Assembly (NCBI RefSeq): GCF_025642155.1
Contig: NZ_CP106798.1
Coordinates: 8,928,001-8,992,000, forward strand
DNA length: 64,000 nucleotides
Source of the DNA: Streptomyces sp. HUAS 15-9
Lineage (GTDB): Bacteria; Actinomycetota; Actinomycetes; Streptomycetales; Streptomycetaceae
Direction: 5' to 3'
Position 1 is the first letter of the stretch. Each line of letters begins with the position of its first letter. Shown here piece after piece: positions 43,395-51,535 of this stretch. A model generated the notes under the pieces. The model saw only the letters and a list, made by a program, of their open reading frames with translations. It did not search any database and had not been told where the DNA came from. The translations under genes were made by a program, and so were the position numbers.

Positions 43395-45220
43395 AGCCCC
43401 GGATACCGTGGCGCAAACGGCTGCTTGTCCGGCTGCTGTTCGCCTCGGCGCTGATCGCCGTCTGTTCCGTGGCCGCCACTGCCTGGCTCGCGGTCACGAC
43501 CACCACCAGCGCCCTGGAGGAGGAGCAGGGCCAGGACCTCGCCGCCGACAACAACATCCTTGCCCAGCTCAGCGGATACGCCGCGACCCACCACGACTGG
43601 ACGGGCGTACGGCACACAGTCAGGGCACTGGCCGCGAAGACCGGCCGCCGCATCGCGCTCACCACCGCCGACCGTACCCTCATCGCCGACTCCGCGCCCC
43701 ATGGAACCCCGCTGCCGCCCCGGCCCGCCGCCTCAGTCGACCCCCTGCACACCGACACCTACAGCGAGTCCGGCGCCCAGCTCAGCGGCATCGACCCGCG
43801 CGCGGTCGGCCCTTACCGGCTGCCGGCCCGGGAACGCTCGCAACTGGACGCGGTGGCCGGCAAACAGCGGATCTGCTACGACCGCTACGGCATCCGCGTC
43901 AACGTCGCGCACACCCCCAGCGGCCGGCCCTTCCTGACCGAAGAGGACGGCGCTGCCGCGGGCGACTACGGCGGGACCATTACGTGCGGCTACGGGCTGA
44001 ACAAGCCGACCCGCACCGAGGACAAGGCCCGCGCGGCCCTGGAACAGGGCGCCCGCACCTGCTTGGCGGACAAGGGCGTCGACCTCGGCTCCCCGCTGTT
44101 CGTCGCCTTCGACCCCGAGGGCACCACCTCCGCGACGCGGCTCTTCCCGACCAAGTTCGGCGGGATGGACGACGCGAGGACGACCCAGAGCGTTCAGAGC
44201 TGCGTCGACAGCGCCCGCCGCGCCCAACTCGACCCCTACGTCGCTCCCGTGGCCGAGTTGTTCCTCGGCATCGGGGACCAGACCGTGCCCCGCTTCGACA
44301 TGTCCCCGGCCAACAAGGCCAAGATCGTCGGCGCGGCCGGCCTGGTCCTCGCCGTCACGGTCGCCGTCACCGCGGTGGTCGCCACCCGTCTCGTACGACC
44401 GCTGCGCGCGCTGACAGTGGCTGCGCAACAGCCACCGGAACTGCACGTGCGGGCGCGGGTGCGCACACGGGACGAGACTGGTCTGCTGGCCGCCGCGTTC
44501 AACGACCTCACCGAGCGCCGGGAACGTCTCGAGGCCCAGCGCAAGGCGATGGTCAGCGACATCGCCCATGAACTGCGCAGCCCGCTCACCAACATCCGCG
44601 GCTGGCTGGAGGTCACCCGGGACGGACTCGTGGACCCCGATCCCGCGCTCCTCGGCTCCCTGCACGAGGAGGCCCTCGTCCTCCAGCGCATCATCGACGA
44701 CCTCCAAGACCTGGCGGCCGCCGACGCGGGCACCCTGCGCCTGCACCGCGAGCCCGTCAGCGCCGAAGAACTGCTCGACCAGGTGGCCGCCGCACACCGC
44801 GTCGCGGCCGACGCCGCCGGGGTCACCCTGCACACCGACACGGACGGCGATCCCTGGCTGGACGCCGACCCGGTGCGGATGCGGCAGGCGCTCGGCAACC
44901 TGGTCTCCAACGCCCTGCGCCACACGCCCGCCGACGGCACGGTCACCCTCGCCGCCCACCGGGACAGCGGCCAGGTCGTCTTCACCGTTACCGACACCGG
45001 CACCGGCATCGCGCCGGAGGATCTGCCGCATCTCTTCGACCGGTTCTGGCGCGCCGAGAAGTCCCGCTCCCGCCGCACCGGCGGAAGCGGTCTGGGCCTG
45101 CCCATCGTCCGCCACCTGGTCGCCGCCCACGGCGGTACGGCCGAGGCGGCGGGCGAGCCGGTGAAAGGTGCCGTGTTCACACTGCGGCTGCCGGGCGCGG
45201 CGGCGCCGCGGGACGGGTGA
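43391..45220 (+). CDS. Membrane sensor histidine kinase
   Basis: A 609-residue kinase with GTG start overlapping the regulator stop. A first membrane helix at residues 12-34 (LLFASALIAVCSVAATAWLA) and a second near 315-338 (GLVLAVTVAVTAVVATRLV) flank a large extracytoplasmic sensor of about 280 residues. The sensor contains several cysteines (RICYDRYGIRV, GTITCGYGLN, ARTCLADKG, SVQSCVDSAR) that may form disulfides. HAMP-like linker, then HisKA with phosphoacceptor His393 in VSDIAHELRSPLTNIRGWL. HATPase: NLVSNALRH, DTGTGIAPEDL and GGSGLGLPIVRHL. Partner is the adjacent response regulator. The ligand is unknown. Confidence 0.94.
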   Translation: MKPRIPWRKRLLVRLLFASALIAVCSVAATAWLAVTTTTSALEEEQGQDLAADNNILAQLSGYAATHHDWTGVRHTVRALAAKTGRRIALTTADRTLIADSAPHGTPLPPRPAASVDPLHTDTYSESGAQLSGIDPRAVGPYRLPARERSQLDAVAGKQRICYDRYGIRVNVAHTPSGRPFLTEEDGAAAGDYGGTITCGYGLNKPTRTEDKARAALEQGARTCLADKGVDLGSPLFVAFDPEGTTSATRLFPTKFGGMDDARTTQSVQSCVDSARRAQLDPYVAPVAELFLGIGDQTVPRFDMSPANKAKIVGAAGLVLAVTVAVTAVVATRLVRPLRALTVAAQQPPELHVRARVRTRDETGLLAAAFNDLTERRERLEAQRKAMVSDIAHELRSPLTNIRGWLEVTRDGLVDPDPALLGSLHEEALVLQRIIDDLQDLAAADAGTLRLHREPVSAEELLDQVAAAHRVAADAAGVTLHTDTDGDPWLDADPVRMRQALGNLVSNALRHTPADGTVTLAAHRDSGQVVFTVTDTGTGIAPEDLPHLFDRFWRAEKSRSRRTGGSGLGLPIVRHLVAAHGGTAEAAGEPVKGAVFTLRLPGAAAPRDG

Positions 45221-45399
45221 GGAACGCCCGCGCCGCTCAGGGGCTCTGCCGTATGCCGACGCGCCGGTGCAGCGCGCCAGCAGGCCCGTCGCCGCAGATC
45301 AGCGCAATGCCCTGCAGGACGCCATGTGGCAGGGCGGCGACTGCGTATAGGCCCCCGGCAGGACCAGACGGGAACTCGCGGCCTCATTGCCACTCGACA

Positions 45400-45835
45400 T
45401 CCCATAGACCTCGGCGAGGTGGGCGACGATATCGCCGGACGTGAGGCCCTTCGCGGTCAGCGAGAGCACCATCTCGTCCAGCGCCCCGGTCCGGCGCGCG
45501 TACTTCGGCAGCAGTCGTGGAGAGAAGGCGCCCAGCTCACCGCGAGGGATCTGCACGGTCACCGGTCCAACCTCCGTGATCGCCTTCTTCCTCCGGTCGG
45601 CGTTGCGTGTGTTGCCACCTGAGCGCGACTCGCGCCCGCCGACCCGGCCAGTCTCCGCGGCCAGGTGCAGGTCCATCTCCGCCTCCAGGGTGGCCTGCAT
45701 CAAGTGCTGGGCCAGCTCGGGCAGGATTCCTCCCTCGCCCATCAGCCTCAGTCCGCCCTCGGCGGTCTTCTCGGCCGCCGGCGCGGCCAGTTCCTCCACC
45801 AGCTCGCTGGACAGGCCATGCGCGAATACCGCCAA
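45400..45835 (-). pseudogene. IS256-family transposase N-terminal fragment (second subgroup)
   Basis: Minus-strand sequence reads LMGEGGILPELAQHLMQATL, then EAEMDLHLAAETG, AITEVGPVTVQIPRGELGAF and VLSLTAKGLTSGDIVAHLAE followed by VYG. This is the N-terminal 130 residues of the larger IS256 subgroup. The catalytic core is absent: the match stops after HLAEVYG and unrelated residues follow. It is of a different lineage from the copies at 134 and 35325. It marks the left boundary of the catabolic cluster. Confidence 0.8.
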
Positions 45836-45951
45836 GGTGGGTGTCGCCGACAGCTACCTGCTCCCGGGCCAACCGGCTTGACGGCACTCGGGCAGATTGG
45901 ACCCGTCCGTTCTTGAGTGTGCCTCCATGAGGACGAACGTGGGAGCGGCAA

Positions 45952-46299
45952 TCAGCAACGGTCTCCCTTGCTGGTTTGGGCTGTGCGACGAGATATCGCT
46001 GTCGGGGTCAGCACAGTCACCTCCGGAAGTGCTTGGAGGAGCGCGCCCCGTGCGGCGAGGAATTCTTGGATATGCGGCTGGCGCTCGTGGAATGCGAACG
46101 CCTCCTGGTCCTCGTACAGTTCGTAGAAAATCCTCTCGGTCGGTACCCCAGTGGTGTGAATGGCGTAGAGGAGTGTTCCCGGCTCGTGCTTCCGGATGAG
46201 GTCGACAGTGCGGGCTGTCAGGGCGTCGAAAGCTGCCTGCGCTCCGGTTCTGACGCGGAATCGCACGAGGAGGGTGTAGCTCGCTGCCGTTGTGCTCAT
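45952..46299 (-). CDS. Antibiotic biosynthesis monooxygenase (ABM) domain protein
   Basis: A 115-residue single-domain protein, ATG 46299 with GGAGGT 7 nt upstream. The ABM ferredoxin-like fold is indicated by YTLLVRFRVRTGAQAAFDAL, EPGTLLYAIHTTGVPTERIF and YELYEDQEAFAFHERQPHIQ. Members include small cofactor-free monooxygenases and quinol monooxygenases, as well as mutarotase-like or dimer proteins with other roles. It is the last gene of the catabolic operon, overlapping the sugar kinase by 4 bp (ATGA). In this context it could act on a keto- or enol-sugar intermediate, but that is inference. Confidence 0.85.
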   Translation of the reverse strand: MSTTAASYTLLVRFRVRTGAQAAFDALTARTVDLIRKHEPGTLLYAIHTTGVPTERIFYELYEDQEAFAFHERQPHIQEFLAARGALLQALPEVTVLTPTAISRRTAQTSKGDRC

Positions 46300-47249
46300 C
46301 GCTGGACCTCCGTGTCGGTGCAGGCGAGGCGCTCGAGTTCGGCTCGTTCGGGTGCTCCCTCCCAGTCTCCGCGGACCGCGCAGGCGGCGGCTCCGCAGAT
46401 TGCCGCGGTGCGCAGGCTTTGCGGTACTGCGGTGCCTGTGATGCGCTCGGCCAGGTACCCGGCCACGAAGGCGTCGCCGGCGCCGACTGGATCGACGACG
46501 GTGGTCGGTATCGCGGCCGTCTCGTGTGCGGTGCCGTGCGCGAGGGAGTAGGCGCCGTACGGGCCGCGTTTGATGACCACTTCCGCGGGCCCCAGGGCGG
46601 ACAGCTGAGCGGCCAGGGCGACGTGGTCGCCGGATGCGACCAGCAGGGCTGCCTCGTCCTCTCCGGCGAAGAGTACGTCGGCCTGCCGGACGAGTTCGGC
46701 AAGGCAGGACCGGGCCTCGTGCCGGGGCCACAGGGTGGCGCGGTAGTTGACGTCGAGTGAGACGGGTACGCCGTTCTCGCGGGCGAGCCGGACCGCGTGC
46801 TCGACGGCCTTTCGTGCCGAGGCCGAGAGGGCCGGGGTGATGCCGGTGACGTGCAGCAGGGCGGCACCGAGGACGAGGGACTCGGGCACGTCCTCGGGTG
46901 CGAGGCGCGATCCGGCGCTGCCGCGTCGGTAGTAGGTGACGCGCCGGTCGACGAGGGTCCTGCGGGTCTTCAGCATCAGGCCGGTGGGGGCCCCGGCGTC
47001 CATGCGGACGGCGCTGGTGTCGACGCCTTCCGCCCGCAGGCTCGCCAGGACGAGCCTGCCGATCTCGTCGTCGCCCACGCGGCCGATCCACACGGCCGGG
47101 ACGCCCAGCCGTGCCGCCCCTATGGCGACGTTCGACTCGGCTCCGCCGGTTCCCAGTTCCAGGGTTCTCTGGTGGCGCAGGGGGCCCTCACCGGTCGTGG
47201 TGAGCAGCCCCATCGTCTCGCCCAGGGTGACCAGGGGACGGTTGCTCAT
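46296..47249 (-). CDS. kdgK: 2-keto-3-deoxygluconate kinase (PfkB family)
   Basis: A 317-residue ribokinase-fold sugar kinase. The N-terminus VTLGETMGLLT, the GGAESNVAIGAARLG motif near residue 35 and the C-terminal VDPVGAGDAFVAGYL motif near 258 (with the catalytic Asp in GAGD) define the PfkB family. The GETM start and neighbouring KDPG aldolase gene point to 2-keto-3-deoxygluconate as substrate, giving KDPG. It overlaps the aldolase gene by 4 bp upstream and the ABM gene by 4 bp downstream. A fructokinase-like specificity cannot be excluded from sequence alone. Confidence 0.88.
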   Translation of the reverse strand: MSNRPLVTLGETMGLLTTTGEGPLRHQRTLELGTGGAESNVAIGAARLGVPAVWIGRVGDDEIGRLVLASLRAEGVDTSAVRMDAGAPTGLMLKTRRTLVDRRVTYYRRGSAGSRLAPEDVPESLVLGAALLHVTGITPALSASARKAVEHAVRLARENGVPVSLDVNYRATLWPRHEARSCLAELVRQADVLFAGEDEAALLVASGDHVALAAQLSALGPAEVVIKRGPYGAYSLAHGTAHETAAIPTTVVDPVGAGDAFVAGYLAERITGTAVPQSLRTAAICGAAACAVRGDWEGAPERAELERLACTDTEVQR

Positions 47250-47917
47250 GGGTGTCTTCTTCCTTCTTCCGGATGGCCGGGCCGGCCCGCGAACGTAGGG
47301 TGCGACGGCCGGGTGCACGAGCCGACGAGCGCTTCGGCCCGCCGGGTGATCTCGTCGAGAGGGGTGTCGGCGGCGCCGACGAGCGGGGTGCCGAGCCCGA
47401 TGGCGAAGGCACCCGCCTGCAGATAATCGGCGGCCGTGGCGACGGTTATGCCGCCGGTCGGCATCAGCCGCAGGTGCGGCAGCGGTGCCCGTATGTGCCG
47501 CAGATAGCCCGGACCGAAGGCAGCGGCCGGGAACACCTTGACGGCCGCCGCGCCCTCGCGCACGGCCGCGAGTATCTCCGAGGGGGTCAGGCTGCCCATC
47601 ACCACGGGGACGTCGCGCCGGGCGCAGCGGCCGACGACACCCTCTATCCGTGCGGGGGTGACGACGAACGCGGCGCCCGCCGCGCAGGCCTCTGCCGCCT
47701 GGGCGGGTGAGGTGATGCTGCCGACGCCCACGATGAGTCCCTGTTCACGCAGGGCGGCCACGCTCTCCAGGGCGCCCCGGGAGGTCATCGTCACCTCGAC
47801 GCAGGTGATGCCGCCGGCCGCCAGGGCGCGCGCGGTGGCCGGGAAGCGGCTCGCGTCGGCGGCGCGCAGCACGGCCACGATGCGGCGGCGGGCCACCTCG
47901 TCCAGGATCTCGCTCAC
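47246..47917 (-). CDS. eda: KDPG/KHG aldolase
   Basis: A 223-residue class I aldolase that splits 2-keto-3-deoxy-6-phosphogluconate into pyruvate and glyceraldehyde 3-phosphate. Signatures are the catalytic Glu in GGITCVEVTMTS near residue 40, GVGSITSPAQAAEA near 68 and the Schiff-base Lys in AAAVKVFPAAAFG near 125, followed by LMPTGGI. Start is GTG 47917, overlapping the GMC oxidoreductase stop (GTGA). The C-terminal 20 residues are basic and outside the usual fold. With the adjacent kinase it completes the KDG to pyruvate route. Confidence 0.92.
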   Translation of the reverse strand: MSEILDEVARRRIVAVLRAADASRFPATARALAAGGITCVEVTMTSRGALESVAALREQGLIVGVGSITSPAQAAEACAAGAAFVVTPARIEGVVGRCARRDVPVVMGSLTPSEILAAVREGAAAVKVFPAAAFGPGYLRHIRAPLPHLRLMPTGGITVATAADYLQAGAFAIGLGTPLVGAADTPLDEITRRAEALVGSCTRPSHPTFAGRPGHPEEGRRHP

Positions 47918-49479
47918 GGCAGTACCTCTCCTTCACGGGCCACGCGGATCGCCTGCGCGGCGATGGTCAGGGCGGGGTTCATGGCTGCGGAGGACGGGAA
48001 GAACGAGGCGTCGACCACGAACAGGTTGCGCACGTCATGGCTGCGGCAGTACGGATCCAGGACCGAGCGGGCGGGGTTTTCGCCGGCGCGGAGCGTTCCG
48101 CACTGGTGGGAGTTGGTCTCCACGCCGAAGGTCTGCGCGGCGACGAACTGGTATCCGGCCTGCCGCATCATGTGCCGTGCGCGGGCAACCAGTTCGCGGT
48201 GCGCACGGGTGTTGGTCGGACTCCAGTGGACCCGGATGCGCCCCGAGGAGCCGAGTACCACCCGGTTGTCGTCGTCGGGCAGGTCCTCGGACATCACCCA
48301 CCACTCCACGCTGTGTGCGGTCATGGTGTGCAGGAGCGGGCGGGGCAGCCGCGGCCGGGCGGCCTTGAGCATGGCCGCCTGCAGTTTGCCCAGCAGCTGG
48401 ATGTTGCCCAGCGGGTAAGGGCCGCCCTTTCCGGGGCGGTAGTAGTCGTTGACCGCGAGTGTCTTCTGGAACCAGGCGGGATTGGGACGGCACATGTCCA
48501 CGGCCAGCAGGGCGGTGTTGTTGTGCTGCATGTAGCCGCGGCCGACCAGACCGGAGGAGTTGCCAAGGCCGTGGGGGTGAAGCGCGGACTGCGAGCGCAG
48601 CAGCAGTGCGGCGGACTCCACGGCGCCCGCGCCGAGCACGAAGGTACCTGCGCGCAGTTCGAGGGTGGCGCCGCCACGTTGGGCCTGTGCCGCCACCACG
48701 GTGCGCCCGGCCGGATCGGTGTCCAGACGTATCACGCGTGTCCCGGTCAGCAGCCGTACTCGGCCTCCGGCGAGGGCCGGGCGCACGCCGCAGGTCTCCG
48801 CGTCGCTCTTGGCGCCGACCAGGCAGGGGAAGCCGTCGCAGGTGCGGCAGCGCACACAGGCGCCGCCCTCGCGCCGGTCGACGCCCATTGCCAGCGCGTA
48901 GGGGTGCAGGCCCTGGCGTGTGAGCCGGTCGGCGAGATCGGCGACGTAGGGCTCGTGACAGAGGGCCGGGAAGGGATAGGGGCTCGAGCGGTGAGGCTCG
49001 GTGGGGTCCTGTCCGGGTGAGCCGTGCACCCGGTACCACTGTTCGGCGACCGCGTAGTGGGGTTCGAGTTCCTTGTACGAGAACGGCCAGGCCGGTGACG
49101 TGCCCTCCCAGTGTTCGACGGCGGTGAAGTCCTCCTCGCGGAAGCGGGGCAGGCTGGCTCCGTACACCTTGGTGCTGCCGCCCACGTACTGGTGGACACC
49201 GGGGGTGAAGGTGCGCCCCGTTCCCTCCTCCCACAGCGGGGCGTTCTTGTAGCGCCGCTGCTCGAAGACGTGAGAGGGGGACCAGTTCTCCGGTTCCCGG
49301 GGCAGGAAGTCGCCCTGTTCGACGAGGAGGATGCGGGACCCGGTTCCCGCCAGGGCGCGGGCGAGGGTGGCACCGCCCATACCGGTGCCGATGATCAGTA
49401 CGTCGCAGTCCACCACCGGTCCCACATCGGCGGTGACCACCGAGGGGGAGGAAGGGGACCACAGGCCGCCGGTGCTCAT
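47914..49479 (-). CDS. GMC-family FAD oxidoreductase (glycoside oxidase-like)
   Basis: A 521-residue flavoenzyme from ATG 49479. The FAD dinucleotide fold is CDVLIIGTGMGGATLARALA (residues 25-44); RTFTPGVHQYVGGSTKVYGA is the GMC signature region. A cysteine set lies in GGACVRCRTCDGFPCLV. The C-terminal part has SHQCGTLRAG and the FAD-closing segment FVVDASFFPSSAAMNPALTI. It resembles the bacterial pyranose/glycoside oxidase branch more than choline dehydrogenases; those oxidise sugar hydroxyls, often C3 or C2, sometimes on intact glycosides. It is located between a sugar permease and the KDPG aldolase genes with 4-bp overlaps on both sides, so it is part of the saccharide pathway. Confidence 0.85.
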   Translation of the reverse strand: MSTGGLWSPSSPSVVTADVGPVVDCDVLIIGTGMGGATLARALAGTGSRILLVEQGDFLPREPENWSPSHVFEQRRYKNAPLWEEGTGRTFTPGVHQYVGGSTKVYGASLPRFREEDFTAVEHWEGTSPAWPFSYKELEPHYAVAEQWYRVHGSPGQDPTEPHRSSPYPFPALCHEPYVADLADRLTRQGLHPYALAMGVDRREGGACVRCRTCDGFPCLVGAKSDAETCGVRPALAGGRVRLLTGTRVIRLDTDPAGRTVVAAQAQRGGATLELRAGTFVLGAGAVESAALLLRSQSALHPHGLGNSSGLVGRGYMQHNNTALLAVDMCRPNPAWFQKTLAVNDYYRPGKGGPYPLGNIQLLGKLQAAMLKAARPRLPRPLLHTMTAHSVEWWVMSEDLPDDDNRVVLGSSGRIRVHWSPTNTRAHRELVARARHMMRQAGYQFVAAQTFGVETNSHQCGTLRAGENPARSVLDPYCRSHDVRNLFVVDASFFPSSAAMNPALTIAAQAIRVAREGEVLP

Positions 49480-50390
49480 TTGACCGATCCGGCCGTCAGG
49501 CCGCGGATGAAGTACTTGCCGAGCAGCAGGTAGATCAGCGCGGTCGGGACGGCTGCGATGACCGCGCCGGCCATGACGACGTTCCAGTTCACGGACTGGG
49601 TGCCGGAGAGGTTGTTCAGCGCGACGGTGACCGGCTGGCTTCCCGGGTCGGGAACGACGACGATGCCGAAGACGAAGTCGTTCCAGATGTTGGTGAACTG
49701 GAAGATTCCGGCGACGACGAACCCGGGCAGCGACAGCGGCAGCATCACCCGCCAGAACGTCTGCAGCACGCCGGCCCCGTCGATGGCTGCCGCCTCGACG
49801 ATGGCCTGTGGCACCGCGGCGTAGTAGTTGCGGAAGATGAGGGTGGCGATGGGGATGCCGTAGACGACGTGGACGAGCACGAGCCCGGGGATGGTGCCGT
49901 AGAGACCGGTCTTCTGCAGGAACGTCACCAGCGGGATGAGCACGGCCTGGTACGGGATGAACATGCCCAGGAGCATGATGGTGAAGACCAGGTTGGCCTT
50001 CGGGAAGCGCACCTTGGACAGGACGAACCCGTTGAGGGCGCCGACCAACGAGGAGATGACGGTCGCGGGCACCACCATCAGCAGGCTGTTGGCGAAGTTG
50101 CCGGACAGCCGCGACCAGGCCTCGCGGTAGCCGTCGAGGCTGAGCGGGGACGGCAGGTGCCACATGGTGGAGACGTCGGCCTGCGCGGGGGATTTCAGGC
50201 CGGCGGAGACCATCACGTAGACGGGCAGCAGGAACATCAGAGTGCACACGGTCAGGGCCGCGACCGCGGCCCACTGGCCGCGGGTACGGGGCAGGCGCCG
50301 GGACCGTGTCGGGGCGCCGGGCGCCGCAGAGGTCGAGGTGCCGGACGGTCCGGCTGCGACGGGGGCCGGGAGTTGGGTGACGGCGCCCAT
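49476..50390 (-). CDS. Sugar ABC transporter permease (MalG type)
   Basis: A 304-residue inner permease with six hydrophobic segments (VAALTVCTLMFLLPVYVMVS and onward) and the EAA loop YYAAVPQAIVEAAAIDGAGV, then LQTFWRVMLP, which contacts the ATPase. It belongs to the CUT1 carbohydrate family. ATG 50390 is preferred over one 7 codons earlier because GAGGA lies 8 nt upstream; the preceding permease stop is only one base away. It overlaps the GMC gene by 4 bp. No ATP-binding subunit gene is present in the cluster, as is common in Streptomyces where a shared MsiK-like ATPase serves many importers. Confidence 0.93.
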   Translation of the reverse strand: MGAVTQLPAPVAAGPSGTSTSAAPGAPTRSRRLPRTRGQWAAVAALTVCTLMFLLPVYVMVSAGLKSPAQADVSTMWHLPSPLSLDGYREAWSRLSGNFANSLLMVVPATVISSLVGALNGFVLSKVRFPKANLVFTIMLLGMFIPYQAVLIPLVTFLQKTGLYGTIPGLVLVHVVYGIPIATLIFRNYYAAVPQAIVEAAAIDGAGVLQTFWRVMLPLSLPGFVVAGIFQFTNIWNDFVFGIVVVPDPGSQPVTVALNNLSGTQSVNWNVVMAGAVIAAVPTALIYLLLGKYFIRGLTAGSVK

Positions 50391-50391
50391 G

Positions 50392-51450
50392 TCAGGAGTC
50401 CTCTCGGGCATAGGTGCGGGCGAGGTAGGGCACGACGACCGCGCAGACCAGCAGCAGCATCACGACGCTCGCCGCGGCGCCGGCGTTGTAGTGCAGCGCA
50501 CGGAACATCTGCTCGTAGACGAAGATGCCGGGGACGTCGGTGCTGAATCCGACTCCACTGCCCGCCATCGCGTACACCAGGTCGAAGATCTTCAGGCTGA
50601 CGTGCCCGAGGATGACCACGGTGGTCAGCGTGACCGGCCGCAGCATCGGAAGGATCACCTTGCGGTAGGTCTGGAGGGGTCCGGCACCGTCCATCAGGGC
50701 TGCCTCCCTGACCTCGTCGGGGATGGCGGCCAGGCCCGCGAGGTACATGGCCATCGCGAACCCGCCGAGTTGCCATGCGGCGGCGATCACGACGGGGATG
50801 AGGGCCAGGGGGATGCCCACCTGGGTGTGCAGAAAGGTGCCGCCCGGGATGATCGGCTCCAGTACGCCGTTGAGCTCCCCGGCGACGCGGTGGTCGGTGA
50901 TCCAGTCGGGCTGCAGTGGCTTGCCGGTCATGGAGGCGTAGGCGCCGGAGACGCCGGTGGCCTTGAGCAGCAGGTTGGCCCCGGTCTGCGGGGTGAAGAT
51001 CCACCGCCAGACCACGCCGGTGACGATGAACGACAGGGCGTAGGGGAAGAGGAAGACGCTGCGGAAGAAGGCCCGGCCGATGACGACGTGGTGCACCAGG
51101 ATGGCCAGGACGAGCCCGATGGCGACCGAGGCGACGAGGAACAGCAGCGTGAAGACGATGGTGTTGCGCAGGTCCGCCTGGAAGCGTGGGGTGGAGAACA
51201 GGTCCGCGTAGTTGCCCAGGGCGTCACCGCGCAGGGTGGTGTCGCGGTTGAAGGGGTTCCACCGCTGGGTCAGGGAGATGAAAACGGTGAAGCCGATGAA
51301 GCCGTAGACGAAGACGGCCAGCAGGATGAAGCTCGGCGCGACGAGCGCGGGGCCGAGCCAGGTGCGGCGCAGCCGGGCCCAGCGCCCGTGGCTCCTGAGG
51401 CGGCTGGTGCGGGCAGGCTGTCGTGCCGGGACCGTGCTCGTGTGGGTCAT
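50392..51450 (-). CDS. Sugar ABC transporter permease (MalF type)
   Basis: A 352-residue permease with an N-terminal helix (LVAPSFILLAVFVYGFIGFT), further membrane segments (FTLLFLVASVAIGLVLAIL and others) and the EAA motif AAIPDEVREAALMDGAGPLQ, then TYRKVILPMLRP. A somewhat long periplasmic loop near residues 185-215 is notable. It pairs with the MalG-type permease one base downstream and the lipoprotein receptor upstream. ATG 51450 is supported by GAAGAG upstream. The family imports mono- or oligosaccharides with a high-affinity receptor. Confidence 0.93.
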   Translation of the reverse strand: MTHTSTVPARQPARTSRLRSHGRWARLRRTWLGPALVAPSFILLAVFVYGFIGFTVFISLTQRWNPFNRDTTLRGDALGNYADLFSTPRFQADLRNTIVFTLLFLVASVAIGLVLAILVHHVVIGRAFFRSVFLFPYALSFIVTGVVWRWIFTPQTGANLLLKATGVSGAYASMTGKPLQPDWITDHRVAGELNGVLEPIIPGGTFLHTQVGIPLALIPVVIAAAWQLGGFAMAMYLAGLAAIPDEVREAALMDGAGPLQTYRKVILPMLRPVTLTTVVILGHVSLKIFDLVYAMAGSGVGFSTDVPGIFVYEQMFRALHYNAGAAASVVMLLLVCAVVVPYLARTYAREDS

Positions 51451-51535
51451 GGTGGACTCTTCTGTCGCTGGTGGTTCGGTGGTCGGGCGTCCCCGGCCGG
51501 GTGGGCCGAGGACACCCCGCTGCTCCAACGCTGCG

